Source of the DNA: Elusimicrobiota bacterium
GTDB taxonomy: Bacteria; Elusimicrobiota; Elusimicrobia; UBA1565; UBA9628
NCBI GenBank assembly: GCA_028865585.1
Contig: JAGWJU010000013.1
Coordinates: forward strand, 1 to 14,477
Reading direction: 5' to 3'
DNA: 14,477 nt
Shown: piece by piece, positions 1 through 7,288 of the stretch
How positions within the stretch are numbered: the first letter of the stretch is position 1
Layout of the letters: each line of letters opens with the position of its first letter
The notes under the pieces: generated by a model
Databases searched by the model: none
What the model was told of the DNA's origin: nothing
The model's input: the letters and a program-made list of their open reading frames with translations, nothing else
Made by a program: the position numbers and the translations under genes

Positions 1-1194
1 GGCGGCGGCGCCCATTTCATCTAGCTCTTGGTCGGAATAGCGCGCGTCTTGGTGAAATAGGATGAGTCTTTTAACCCTGCAGGAGCCAGCGAGATCGACC
101 GTGTCCATGAAGTTGGAGTGGCCGCCGCCTTCGAAGTGGAGGTAGTCTTCGGGGGTGTAGCGGGCGTCATGGATGACCAAGTCGGCGCCGGCATAAATCC
201 GGGCGATTTTTTCATCGTGGTCTTGAAGGGCGTGGGCGCGGGCTCCGTTAATTTCGTCGTCCGGACAGTAGGCTATTTTGCGGCCGCCCGATTCCAGGAT
301 AAAGCCCAAAGTCGTGCCGGGATGATTGGCGTAGAAGGAGGTCATGACGACGCCCGGGAAAATTTCATAGCGCTCGCCGCGCAGTTCGTAAAGATCCATT
401 TTCGCTCGGATTCGGGGCCCGCCGCGCCGGCTAGAGGACTCCAGAACCGGCCGCAGGAGATCGGCCAAGCCTTTGTCCGTTTCCGGCGCGCCGCAAAGGT
501 GCACGACCGCCTCCGGGTGGGCGAGAGGGGCAAACTCCGTCAACCCTTGGACGTGGGCGGCGTGGACGTGCGAGAGGAACATCCAGATTTCTTTGTGCCG
601 CCCGGACGATTCAAACTCCCGTCCCGCGGCGGCCGCGCCTGTCCCGGCGTCTAGGAGGAGCGCGCGCCCGGCGGCCTCGACTTCCACGCAAGGGGTATTT
701 CTCCCGTAAACGGAGGGGGCCTCTGCTTTTTCGGAGAGGCTTCGGCTTCCCCAGATCGAGACGCGAAAAACCGGATCGGGCGCATCGGCCAAGGCGTCTT
801 GACCGGCCGAAAAAGGCGCGCGTTTCTTGGGCTCGAGAAGCGCGCCGATCTGCGAGGAAAACGTTTCGACGTCGTAAGGTTTGGAAATAAAGAGATCGGC
901 GCCGGATTCCTTAGCCTTGGCCCGGTCCGCGCTGAAGGATTTGGCCGAAACAATGGCGATCTTGACCCCGGGCAATACCGGATCGCTTTTGATCTGGCGG
1001 CAGAGGCTCAGGCCGTCTATACCCGGCATGAGGATGTCGAGCACGACGGCGTCCGGCTGCGCCTGCCGGATGCGGCCCAGGGCCGCGCGGCTCTCGGTTA
1101 GGAGTTCGACCTCGAAGCCTGCGTCCTTGAGCAGGGCGCGGGAGAGATCTCCGGCGATGTCGTCGTCGTCTACGATGATGATTTTGCCGGCCAT
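1..1194 (-). CDS. Response regulator receiver fused to metallo-beta-lactamase-fold domain (3' end outside window)
   Basis: The visible 398 codons run off the left edge without a stop. Residues 1-120 are a canonical receiver: acidic cluster D9-D12, phospho-acceptor D53 in VLDILMPG, Ser83, and Lys105 in SKPYD. From about residue 140 a metallo-beta-lactamase domain follows, of the type often annotated in receiver-MBL fusions. Its signatures are SHVHAAHVQG (209-214 hold the HxHxxH), a later NHPGTTLGF, YCPDDE, VIHDARYTPEDY, GGGHSN, and LILFHQD near the visible end. The metal-binding motif is degenerate: where the family has HxHxDH, this protein has H209-V-H211-A-A213-H214, so the Asp ligand is Ala. 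The other expected His/Asp positions are present. A likely role is a cytoplasmic hydrolase-like output controlled by phosphorylation of the receiver; the substrate is unknown. The ATG at 1194 is used because the receiver begins immediately (MAGKIIIVDDDD). The gene is divergent from rsmD across about 50 bp. Confidence 0.85.
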   Translation of the reverse strand, partial: MAGKIIIVDDDDIAGDLSRALLKDAGFEVELLTESRAALGRIRQAQPDAVVLDILMPGIDGLSLCRQIKSDPVLPGVKIAIVSAKSFSADRAKAKESGADLFISKPYDVETFSSQIGALLEPKKRAPFSAGQDALADAPDPVFRVSIWGSRSLSEKAEAPSVYGRNTPCVEVEAAGRALLLDAGTGAAAAGREFESSGRHKEIWMFLSHVHAAHVQGLTEFAPLAHPEAVVHLCGAPETDKGLADLLRPVLESSSRRGGPRIRAKMDLYELRGERYEIFPGVVMTSFYANHPGTTLGFILESGGRKIAYCPDDEINGARAHALQDHDEKIARIYAGADLVIHDARYTPEDYLHFEGGGHSNFMDTVDLAGSCRVKRLILFHQDARYSDQELDEMGAAA

Positions 1195-1212
1195 GCGACT
1201 CTATCTTATAAT
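1184..1212 (+). promoter_or_regulatory. Candidate sigma70-type promoter for rsmD, overlapping a -10-like box for the divergent gene
   Basis: On the plus strand TTGCCG (1184-1189), a 17-bp spacer and a perfect TATAAT (1207-1212) form a good promoter pointing at rsmD, with about 28 nt from the expected start site to its ATG. The -35 lies inside the first codons of the divergent receiver-MBL gene. On the minus strand TAAGAT (1208-1203) sits 8 nt before that gene's ATG, with no recognisable -35. The two -10 boxes overlap, so polymerase should not be able to occupy both at once. This comes from sequence inspection only. Confidence 0.5.
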
Positions 1213-1246
1213 AAATGAACCGGGCCGTCCGCGGCCGAGGAAAAAT

Positions 1247-1837
1247 ATGCGCGTCATTTCAGGAGCCGTGCGAGGCCGCCATTTGAGCGCCCCGAATAAT
1301 CCCGGCCTGCGGCCGATTTCAGCCCGCATCAAAAAATCTCTCTTTGACATCTTGAAGGGCGTCATTCCCGGCGCCAAATTTTTGGATCTTTTCGCCGGCA
1401 GCGGAGCCGTGGGCTTGGAGGCCCTTTCCCGGGGCGCCGAGTCCGCTTTTTTCGTGGAGAAAAACAAGGTGTGCCGCGATGCGATTGAGACGAACCTTCA
1501 GAGAGCCGGCCTTGCGGCCAAAGCTGGGGTCTGGCCGGGAAATGCCTTGGAGGACTTGTCGTGGATTCCGTTCCGCGCCGGAATTTCCGCGTTTGACGTG
1601 GTTTTTTTGGGGCCTCCATATAAGGACGAGGAGAAAAAACCTCTGGCCTACTCATCTCCGGCGCTGGCCCAGGTCGCGCGCGCCGGAATTTTATCGCCTC
1701 GGGCGGTTGTCGTCTGCCAGCATCACATCAAAGAGGACGTCACCGTTCCCGACGGCCTCGTGCGGATTCGGCGTGAAAAATACGGGGATACGATCCTTGA
1801 GTTTTTCCGACCGGGCCGGCCTCAGCCGGGATTGTAG
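1247..1837 (+). CDS. rsmD: 16S rRNA (guanine-N2)-methyltransferase RsmD-like
   Basis: The 196-residue protein matches RsmD in length and layout. The family methylates G966 of 16S rRNA in the assembled 30S subunit using S-adenosylmethionine. The N-terminus MRVISGAVRGRHLSAP followed by LRPISARIKKSLFDIL is the typical RsmD opening. The SAM-binding motif I is FLDLFAGSGAVGLEALSRGA (residues 45-64), followed by the acidic residue E71 that ends strand 2. Motif IV, normally (D/N)PP(Y/F), reads LGPPY: Gly122 (codon GGG, 1610-1612) stands where the catalytic Asp/Asn is expected. The C-terminus (REKYGDTILEFF) is normal for the family. The start is supported by GAGG at 1237-1240, 6 nt before the ATG. The stop overlaps the 3' end of the convergent sixA-like gene by 16 bp. 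The fold assignment is firm; activity is uncertain because of Gly122. Confidence 0.88.
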   Translation: MRVISGAVRGRHLSAPNNPGLRPISARIKKSLFDILKGVIPGAKFLDLFAGSGAVGLEALSRGAESAFFVEKNKVCRDAIETNLQRAGLAAKAGVWPGNALEDLSWIPFRAGISAFDVVFLGPPYKDEEKKPLAYSSPALAQVARAGILSPRAVVVCQHHIKEDVTVPDGLVRIRREKYGDTILEFFRPGRPQPGL

Positions 1838-2286
1838 CTCCAGAGAGCCTGCATGGCTCCGGTTTCTCCTGCTTCGATGGCCACCAAGCCTCCGGTTCGT
1901 ATCTCGAAGTTCCGGCCGGAAAACAGGGAGGCGAGTTCGCCGAGTTGGGGCTGGTGCCCGACGGCCAGGATTTGATCCAGGCCGCGGCCTTCTTTTTTTA
2001 AGAGCGGCTCGAGTTCTTCCGCCGTGAGCACGTTGCCCAGGGGCTCGTAGAGCCGCAAGGCATGGGGCTTCGGCAGGGCTGCGTTCGCGATTTCCGCCGT
2101 CTGGCGCGCGCGAAGCAGAGGGCTGTGCAGGATGAGCTCCGGCCGCCCGCCCCGGCGCAAGAGCTCGTCCATGCTGGACTTGATTTCAGCCTTGCCCAGT
2201 TCGGAGATGGGGCGCTCGGCGTCCGTGGCGACTCCGGCTTCTTGGGCCGACAAGGCGTGGCCGTGGCGCAGTAGGTAGATGAGCAT
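1822..2286 (-). CDS. sixA: SixA-like phosphohistidine phosphatase (histidine phosphatase superfamily)
   Basis: The 154-residue protein starts with MLIYLLRHGHA. This holds the RHG signature of the histidine phosphatase superfamily, with His8 as the expected phospho-acceptor. Other signatures are SPLLRARQTAE (55-65, phosphate-binding Arg59) and AVGHQPQL with the second catalytic His111. The short length, without the large insertions of phosphoglycerate mutases, fits SixA, which in E. coli removes phosphate from phosphohistidine on phosphotransfer (HPt) domains and the PTS. The true substrate here is unknown, but the number of two-component proteins nearby is suggestive. It lies 9 nt downstream of the cardiolipin synthase-like gene on the same strand and is probably co-transcribed with it. 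Its last codons overlap rsmD tail to tail. No strong Shine-Dalgarno is visible before the ATG. Confidence 0.85.
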   Translation of the reverse strand: MLIYLLRHGHALSAQEAGVATDAERPISELGKAEIKSSMDELLRRGGRPELILHSPLLRARQTAEIANAALPKPHALRLYEPLGNVLTAEELEPLLKKEGRGLDQILAVGHQPQLGELASLFSGRNFEIRTGGLVAIEAGETGAMQALWSYNPG

Positions 2287-2295
2287 GCCGCTAGC

Positions 2296-3468
2296 CTACA
2301 AAAAATAACGCAGCCGGAAAAAGACGCGCTCCAGGATTTTTTCCCGGAGCGTCCGCCGCCGCCAGTCCTCCAGGCGTATTTCCCGCGATCCGGCCATATC
2401 GTCAGAAAGGACGTCCGCCAGCCGGCCGGAAAAATCCGGATCAAGGACGTGCAGGTTGACTTCCAGGTTGTGCATCAGGCTGCGCCGATCCATGTTGTAG
2501 GATCCGACCGCGCTCCAGCGCCTATCCACCACCGCGGCCTTTTCGTGAAGCATGGGCCCGCCCCATTCGAAAATCCGGACGCCCCGGCTCAAAAGATAAT
2601 CGTAGCGGCTGCGCGCCGCCAGCCAGACGGAAGAGATGTCGGACGTTCCCGGGGCGAGCAGCTTTACGCGCACTCCGCGGCGCGCCGCCGCCGCCAGGGC
2701 TCTCCTGAGCCGTCGCCCGGGAAGGAAGTAGGAATGGGCGATGAGAATTTCCTTCCGCGCCGCTCGGATGGCGCGCAGATAGGCGCCGCGGATGATGGTG
2801 CGGTGCAGGAATTCCTGGTTGGCGGCGACCCAAACCAGGGATTTTTCAGGGAATCGGGTCTGTTCGGGCTCTACGAGAGGGAAATAAAATCCGGTTTCCT
2901 TGAACCATACGTTCCGGAACAGCCGATCCAGTTCGTGAGCGGCCGGCCCGGAGACGCGGAAATGCAGGTCGCGCCATCCGGCGCCTCCCGAGGCTTCGGG
3001 CATATAAACATCCGAGAGGTTGACGCCGCCGGTGAAGGCGACGCTTCCGTCGACGGCTAGGATCTTGCGGTGATCCCGGCGCCACCAGGACCAGCGGGCG
3101 CGCCAAGGAGCGACCGGATGGTACTCCAGGATTTGGACGCCTGCGCCCCGCAGGTTTTCGAGCAAGCGCCGATCGAGGGCGAGCGAACCCAGGGAGTCGT
3201 AGATCAGCCGCACGGAAACTCCCCGCCCAGCCGCCGCGGTCAGGCGGGCGGCGAACGTCCGGGAAACGCCGCCGTTGAGGATGTAGGATTCCAGGTGGAC
3301 CGTTTTTTTAGCGCCGTCGATGGCTTCTAGCATGGCGCCGAAGGCAGGAGGACCGCCGGCAAAAATATCGATTTCGTTCCCCGGCTGGTATCGATCGGGA
3401 CGGTAGGTGAAAATTCCCGAACCGGGCGGCGAGCGCCGCAGGAGAGGCCGCAGCTTTCCTTTCTCCAC
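2296..3468 (-). CDS. Cardiolipin synthase-like phospholipase D family protein (ClsB type, no membrane anchor)
   Basis: The 390-residue protein carries two HKD motifs (HxKxxxxD), the hallmark of the phospholipase D superfamily. They are H133/K135/D140 in HRKILAVDGSVAFTGG and H308/K310/D315 in HEKAAVVDRRWSAVGSYN. Each is followed by the usual GG(V/Y)N or GSYN stretch. Between and before them are the standard segments VHLESYIL, VRLIYDSLGS and ILIAHSYFLPG. There is no N-terminal transmembrane hairpin, so it resembles ClsB/YbhO rather than the membrane-anchored ClsA. Expected chemistry is phosphatidyl transfer between phospholipids to form cardiolipin at the inner membrane face. The start is GTG at 3468. 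A TATAAT on the minus strand lies only 9 nt before it, so the mRNA may be nearly leaderless, in keeping with the lack of a Shine-Dalgarno. It is the first gene of a pair with the sixA-like gene and is divergent from sdhC. Confidence 0.88.
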   Translation of the reverse strand: MEKGKLRPLLRRSPPGSGIFTYRPDRYQPGNEIDIFAGGPPAFGAMLEAIDGAKKTVHLESYILNGGVSRTFAARLTAAAGRGVSVRLIYDSLGSLALDRRLLENLRGAGVQILEYHPVAPWRARWSWWRRDHRKILAVDGSVAFTGGVNLSDVYMPEASGGAGWRDLHFRVSGPAAHELDRLFRNVWFKETGFYFPLVEPEQTRFPEKSLVWVAANQEFLHRTIIRGAYLRAIRAARKEILIAHSYFLPGRRLRRALAAAARRGVRVKLLAPGTSDISSVWLAARSRYDYLLSRGVRIFEWGGPMLHEKAAVVDRRWSAVGSYNMDRRSLMHNLEVNLHVLDPDFSGRLADVLSDDMAGSREIRLEDWRRRTLREKILERVFFRLRYFL

Positions 3469-3477
3469 CGTGATTGA

Positions 3478-3499
3478 ATTATAACCAAAATGGTAGAAT
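3478..3499. promoter_or_regulatory. Back-to-back -10 elements for the cls-like gene (minus) and sdhCAB (plus)
   Basis: The 65-bp gap between the divergent genes holds a perfect TATAAT on the minus strand (3483-3478), 9 nt before the GTG of the cls-like gene and without a recognisable -35. On the plus strand an extended -10, TGGTAGAAT (3491-3499), precedes sdhC with about 28 nt from the expected start site to the ATG. A TTGAAT at 3474-3479 is a possible -35, but the spacing is only 14 bp. The two elements are close enough that binding at one should exclude the other. No terminator or operator is obvious. Confidence 0.4.
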
Positions 3500-3533
3500 G
3501 CCGCGGTCGTTCTTTAAATTCGGGAGAATCGAT

Positions 3534-4178
3534 ATGCGTTGTCTTGTGGATCTGCTTGAGTCGTCCATCGCGAAAAAAATCAGCGTGGCCCTGGCCGGAA
3601 TCCTGCTCGTGGGATTTCTCGCCGTCCATCTCGCGGGCAACCTTTTTCTCCTGGCCGGCCCGCAAGCCTTCAACGGCTACGCCGAGCATCTGGCGAACAA
3701 TCCCCTCTTGCCCGCGGCCGAAATCCTTCTGGCCGCGCTTTTCCTGTGGCACATTGCCGCGGCCTTGGTGGCGCGGGCGCAGAACCGGAAAGCCCGCCCG
3801 CATGGCTACCAAGGCCAGCGCGCCAAGGGCGGTCGGACGTGGGGCTCCCGCAGCATGACGGCGACGGCGCTTCTCCTTCTGGCGTTTTTAATCGTCCACC
3901 TGAAGTCGTTCCGCTTCGCCCCGGATCGAAGCGATCTCTACGCCCTGGTGATGAAGGATTTTCAGAATAAATACTACGTCGGCTTCTATGTCCTGGCCAT
4001 GGGCGCCCTGGCTCTGCATTTAAGCCACGGCATCCAAAGCGCTTTCCAGACTTTCGGGGTGAACCACCCGCGCTACACGCCGTGGATTAAGCGCGCGAGC
4101 GTGGCGGCCGCCGTCCTGCTCGCGGCGGGCTTTGCCTTTTTGCCAGTGTGGGCTCTGGTCACGGGAGGCGCGCGATGA
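3534..4178 (+). CDS. sdhC: Succinate dehydrogenase/fumarate reductase cytochrome b subunit (di-heme, class B)
   Basis: This 214-residue integral membrane protein has about five hydrophobic segments: roughly 15-41, 61-82, 108-124, 147-170 and 186-210. It anchors the SdhAB catalytic subunits and passes electrons between SdhB and the quinone pool. Candidate axial heme ligands lie in the membrane segments: His32 (VHLAGN), His73 (LWHIAA), His122 (IVHLKSF), and His162/His165 (HLSHGIQS). This arrangement is typical of the single-subunit di-heme b558 anchor of Wolinella, Bacillus and Bacteroidetes enzymes, which usually work with menaquinone. The ATG at 3534 is preferred because GGGAG (3522-3526) lies 7 nt before it and the reading fits the family N-terminus; an in-frame TTG at 3474 has no such support. 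The stop overlaps the sdhA start as ATGA, which implies translational coupling. Confidence 0.92.
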   Translation: MRCLVDLLESSIAKKISVALAGILLVGFLAVHLAGNLFLLAGPQAFNGYAEHLANNPLLPAAEILLAALFLWHIAAALVARAQNRKARPHGYQGQRAKGGRTWGSRSMTATALLLLAFLIVHLKSFRFAPDRSDLYALVMKDFQNKYYVGFYVLAMGALALHLSHGIQSAFQTFGVNHPRYTPWIKRASVAAAVLLAAGFAFLPVWALVTGGAR

Positions 4179-6088
4179 CGCTCGATGCGAAGGTTCCTTC
4201 CGGCCCCATCGAGAAGAAATGGGACAAGCACCGATTCGACTTGAAGCTGGTCAATCCGGCGAACAAGCGCAAGTACGATATCTTGGTGGTGGGAACGGGC
4301 TTGGCCGGCAGTTCGGCCGCGGCTAGTTTGGCGCAGTTGGGATACAACGTCAAGGTGTTCTGCCTGCAGGACAGCCCGCGCCGGGCGCACTCCATCGCGG
4401 CCCAGGGCGGCATCAACGCCGCGAAAAACTACCCCAATGACGGCGACAGCGTCTGGCGGCTGTTTTACGACACGGTTAAGGGCGGAGACTTCCGCTCCCG
4501 AGAGGCCAACGTCTACCGCTTGGCTCAAATCAGCTCGTCCATCATCGATCAGTGCGTAGCTCTGGGCGTTCCCTTCGCCAGGGAGTACGGCGGACTCCTG
4601 GCCAACCGCTCTTTCGGCGGCGCCCAGGTGTCGCGCACTTTCTATGCCCGGGGGCAGACCGGCCAGCAATTGCTCTTGGGCGCCTATTCCGCGCTCATCC
4701 GGCAAGTCGGCCTCGGTAAAGTTCAGATGTTCACGCGGAGAGAGATGCTTGATTTGGTGGTCGCCGATGGTGCAGCCCGGGGCATCGTCTGCCGCAACCT
4801 CGTGACGGGCGAGCTTGAGGCGTACTCGGGGCACGCCGTGCTTCTGTGCACGGGCGGCTACGGCAACATGTTCTATCTTTCGACCAACGCGGCTGCCAGC
4901 AACGTCACGGCGACGTGGCGGGCTTACAAGCGCGGCGCGTATTTCGCCAACCCGTGCTTCACCCAGATTCACCCGACCTGCATCCCCGTGACCGGCGATC
5001 ACCAGTCGAAGCTGACGCTCATGAGCGAGAGCCTGCGCAACGACGGCCGGGTCTGGGTTCCCAGGAAAAAGGGCGACACCCGCGCGCCGGAGTCTATTCC
5101 TGAGGCCGAACGGGACTATTATCTCGAGCGCAAATACCCCAGCTTCGGGAACTTGGTTCCCCGTGACGTGGCCTCGCGCAACGCCAAGCAGGTCATCGAT
5201 GAGGGCCGCGGCGTGGGGACGACCAAGCTGGCCGTTTACCTGGATTTCGCGGACGCCATCAAGCGCATGGGCGAGAACGCCATCCGGGAAAAATACGGCA
5301 ACCTTTTCGACATGTACGAGCACATCACGAATGAGAATCCGTACAAGACGCCCATGCGCATCTATCCCGCGGTCCACTACACCATGGGCGGCCTCTGGGT
5401 GGACTATAATCTCATGACCACCATCCCCGGACTTTTTTGCCTGGGCGAGGCTAATTTTTCGGATCACGGTTCGAATCGGCTGGGCGCGTCCGCCTTGATG
5501 CAAGGTCTGGCCGACGGCTACTTCATCATTCCTTATACTTTGGGCGGGTATTTGGCCCAGGGCGCTTTGCCCGAGATGGGCACGGATCATCCCGCGTTCC
5601 GCCAATCGGAAAATGATGCCCGCGGCCGCATCGACAAAATTCTGGCCGTCGGCGGCAAGCAGACCCCGGCCTCTTTCCATAAGAGATTGGGAGCCATCAT
5701 GTGGGACTACTGCGGCATGTCCCGCGGTGAAACGGGCTTGCGCAAGGCTTTGGCCGAAATTCCGAAATTGCGCGAGGAATTCTGGAATGGGGTTTCGGTT
5801 CCGGGGAGCGGGGAGGAGTTCAATCAGACCCTGGAGCGGGCCGGCCGGGTCGCGGACTTTTTGGAGTTCTCGGAGCTCGTGGTCAAGGACGCCTTGGAGC
5901 GCCGGGAGTCCTGCGGCGGCCACTTCCGCGAGGAGTCGCAAACTCCGGACAATGAGGCCAAGCGCGACGACGCGAATTTCTCGCACGTCGCGGCGTGGCG
6001 CTATCAGGGCGCGGGCGCCGAGCCGGAGCTTTGCAAGGAGCCGCTGGAGTTCGAGCATGTTCATCTGGCGCAAAGGAGCTACGTATGA
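4175..6088 (+). CDS. sdhA: Succinate dehydrogenase/fumarate reductase flavoprotein subunit
   Basis: The 637-residue catalytic subunit interconverts succinate and fumarate using covalently bound FAD. The dinucleotide-binding motif GTGLAGSSAAA is at residues 40-50. His72 in RAHSIAAQGGINA is the expected covalent FAD attachment site. Active-site signatures follow: HPTCIP (His266), VPRDVASRNA (Arg330), HYTMGGLWVD (His401) and FSDHGSNRLGASAL (Arg435). These blocks are of the Bacteroidetes/Wolinella type rather than the E. coli SdhA type, in agreement with the single di-heme SdhC next door. Direction (succinate oxidation or fumarate reduction) cannot be read from the sequence. The ATG at 4175 overlaps the sdhC stop and is preceded by GGGAGG at 4163-4168. 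An in-frame GTG at 4148 would extend the protein by 9 residues inside sdhC and is less likely. The stop overlaps the sdhB start as ATGA. Confidence 0.96.
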   Translation: MTLDAKVPSGPIEKKWDKHRFDLKLVNPANKRKYDILVVGTGLAGSSAAASLAQLGYNVKVFCLQDSPRRAHSIAAQGGINAAKNYPNDGDSVWRLFYDTVKGGDFRSREANVYRLAQISSSIIDQCVALGVPFAREYGGLLANRSFGGAQVSRTFYARGQTGQQLLLGAYSALIRQVGLGKVQMFTRREMLDLVVADGAARGIVCRNLVTGELEAYSGHAVLLCTGGYGNMFYLSTNAAASNVTATWRAYKRGAYFANPCFTQIHPTCIPVTGDHQSKLTLMSESLRNDGRVWVPRKKGDTRAPESIPEAERDYYLERKYPSFGNLVPRDVASRNAKQVIDEGRGVGTTKLAVYLDFADAIKRMGENAIREKYGNLFDMYEHITNENPYKTPMRIYPAVHYTMGGLWVDYNLMTTIPGLFCLGEANFSDHGSNRLGASALMQGLADGYFIIPYTLGGYLAQGALPEMGTDHPAFRQSENDARGRIDKILAVGGKQTPASFHKRLGAIMWDYCGMSRGETGLRKALAEIPKLREEFWNGVSVPGSGEEFNQTLERAGRVADFLEFSELVVKDALERRESCGGHFREESQTPDNEAKRDDANFSHVAAWRYQGAGAEPELCKEPLEFEHVHLAQRSYV

Positions 6089-6888
6089 GCGCAGGGCAAG
6101 CCGGGAACTCGGAGACCATGAATTTCACCCTCAAGATTTGGCGCCAGAAAAGCGCCAAGGCCGCGGGCCGCTTCGTGTTCTATCAAGTCTCGGGAGTCTC
6201 CGCCGACATGTCTTTCCTCGAGATGCTCGATCTGCTCAATGAGGGGCTTATCGCCAAGGGAGAGGAGCCCGTCGCTTTCGATCACGACTGCCGCGAGGGC
6301 ATCTGCGGCATGTGCAGCTTGGTTATCAACGGCCAAGCGCACGGCCCGGACAAGAACACCACCACGTGCCAGCTCTACATGCGGCGCTTCAAAAACGGAG
6401 ACACCATCATCGTGGAGCCTTTCCGGGCCCGCGCGTTCCCGACGCTTCGGGATTTGACGGTGGATCGCTCGGCGTTCGACCGCATCATGGCCGCGGGCGG
6501 CTTTATTTCGACCAACACCGGCTCGGCGCCGGAAGCCAATTCCGTTCCCGTGTCCAAGCCCAAGGCGGACGCGGCGATGGACGCGGCCGCCTGCATCGGC
6601 TGCGGCGCCTGTGTCGCGGCCTGCCCCAACGCGGCGGCCATGCTGTTCGTCGCGGCCAAGGTCTCCCATATGGCGCTTTTGCCGCAAGGCCAGCCGGAGC
6701 GCGAGCGCCGGGTTTTGGCCATGAGAAAGGCGATGGACGAGGAGGGTTTTGGAAACTGCTCCAACGAGTACGAATGCGAGGCGGCTTGCCCGAAGGGCAT
6801 CAGCGTGTCCAATATCGCGCGTTTGAACCGCGAGTACGCGCGAGCGGCTCTGTTCTTTCCCGATCACGCCGAGTCGGGCAAGAGCTGA
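6085..6888 (+). CDS. sdhB: Succinate dehydrogenase/fumarate reductase iron-sulfur subunit
   Basis: The 267-residue protein carries electrons from the SdhA flavin to the SdhC hemes and quinone through three clusters. The plant-ferredoxin-like N-terminal part binds [2Fe-2S] through Cys69, Cys74, Cys77 (CREGICGMC) and Cys95. The C-terminal part has CIGCGACVAACP (Cys170, 173, 176, 180), then Cys225, Cys231 and Cys235 in CSNEYECEAACPKG. This is the ligand set for [4Fe-4S] and [3Fe-4S] as known for the family. All expected cysteines are present. The start at 6085 overlaps the sdhA stop and has AAAGGAG at 6072-6078, 6 nt before it. It is the third gene of the sdhCAB operon. A GGQ-domain gene follows 16 nt later with no intervening terminator. 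Confidence 0.96.
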   Translation: MSAGQAGNSETMNFTLKIWRQKSAKAAGRFVFYQVSGVSADMSFLEMLDLLNEGLIAKGEEPVAFDHDCREGICGMCSLVINGQAHGPDKNTTTCQLYMRRFKNGDTIIVEPFRARAFPTLRDLTVDRSAFDRIMAAGGFISTNTGSAPEANSVPVSKPKADAAMDAAACIGCGACVAACPNAAAMLFVAAKVSHMALLPQGQPERERRVLAMRKAMDEEGFGNCSNEYECEAACPKGISVSNIARLNREYARAALFFPDHAESGKS

Positions 6889-6904
6889 GCCCGGGCCAGT
6901 CCGC

Positions 6905-7288
6905 ATGGAGCTGCGGGAGAACTTCGGCGTGGCTCCGGCCAAGCTCGAGGACGTGCTGTCCCGCATGAGACGCTTGGGCATCGCTCCGGCCGCCATCGAG
7001 GAGTCCTTCTCGCGCGGCGGCGGGCCGGGCGGACAAAAAATCAACAAGACGTCCAACTGCGTGAGGCTGAGCTACGCGCCGCTGGGATTGTCGGTGCGGA
7101 CGCAACGGGAAAGAAGCCGGAGTCTCAACCGTTTTTTGGCTCTGCGCGAGTTGGTGGATCGAATCGAAATGAAGATCTCTCCTGAGACTTCCCGGAAGCT
7201 TAAGGAAATTGCGCGCCAAAGGCGGCGCAAAGCGCGGCGACGCCAAAGGACATCGGCAAAATACGCGAATGGCGGGCCCGCGGCGTGA
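6905..7288 (+). CDS. GGQ-domain release-factor-like protein (ArfB/MTRFR-type, no codon-recognition domain)
   Basis: The 127-residue protein contains the peptidyl-hydrolase signature of class I release factors, RGGGPGGQKINKTSNCV, with GGQ at residues 42-44. It lacks the codon-recognition domains of RF1 and RF2. A short N-terminal helical stretch precedes the GGQ domain, and the C-terminus is a Lys/Arg-rich tail (RRRKARRR around 105-112). In ArfB a comparable tail enters the empty mRNA channel. The core (NKTSNCV, then VRTQRERSRSLNRFLALR) also resembles mitochondrial MTRFR (C12orf65). The likely role is hydrolysis of peptidyl-tRNA on stalled ribosomes or on free large subunits, in the cytoplasm. 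It lies 16 nt after sdhB with a weak ribosome binding site. Its stop overlaps the next GTG start (GTGA), which suggests read-through from the sdh operon and coupling to the DUF2203 gene. Confidence 0.82.
   Translation: MELRENFGVAPAKLEDVLSRMRRLGIAPAAIEESFSRGGGPGGQKINKTSNCVRLSYAPLGLSVRTQRERSRSLNRFLALRELVDRIEMKISPETSRKLKEIARQRRRKARRRQRTSAKYANGGPAA

Noticed and set aside
118..654. A 178-codon plus-strand open frame
   Set aside because: It is antisense to the receiver-metallo-beta-lactamase gene, which has clear family motifs through the same stretch.
3474..3533. Upstream TTG start for sdhC
   Set aside because: It would add 20 hydrophilic residues before the first membrane helix and overlaps the promoter region. 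The ATG at 3534 has a good Shine-Dalgarno.
4073..6073. A 666-codon open frame on the minus strand
   Set aside because: It lies wholly antisense to sdhC/sdhA, whose protein matches are unambiguous. Its translation is low-complexity and Arg/Ala/Val/Gly-rich as expected for the opposite strand of GC-rich coding DNA, and no family motif is visible.
6079..7056. A 325-codon open frame on the minus strand
   Set aside because: It is antisense to sdhB and the GGQ gene, with no recognisable domain. It is a by-product of high GC content.
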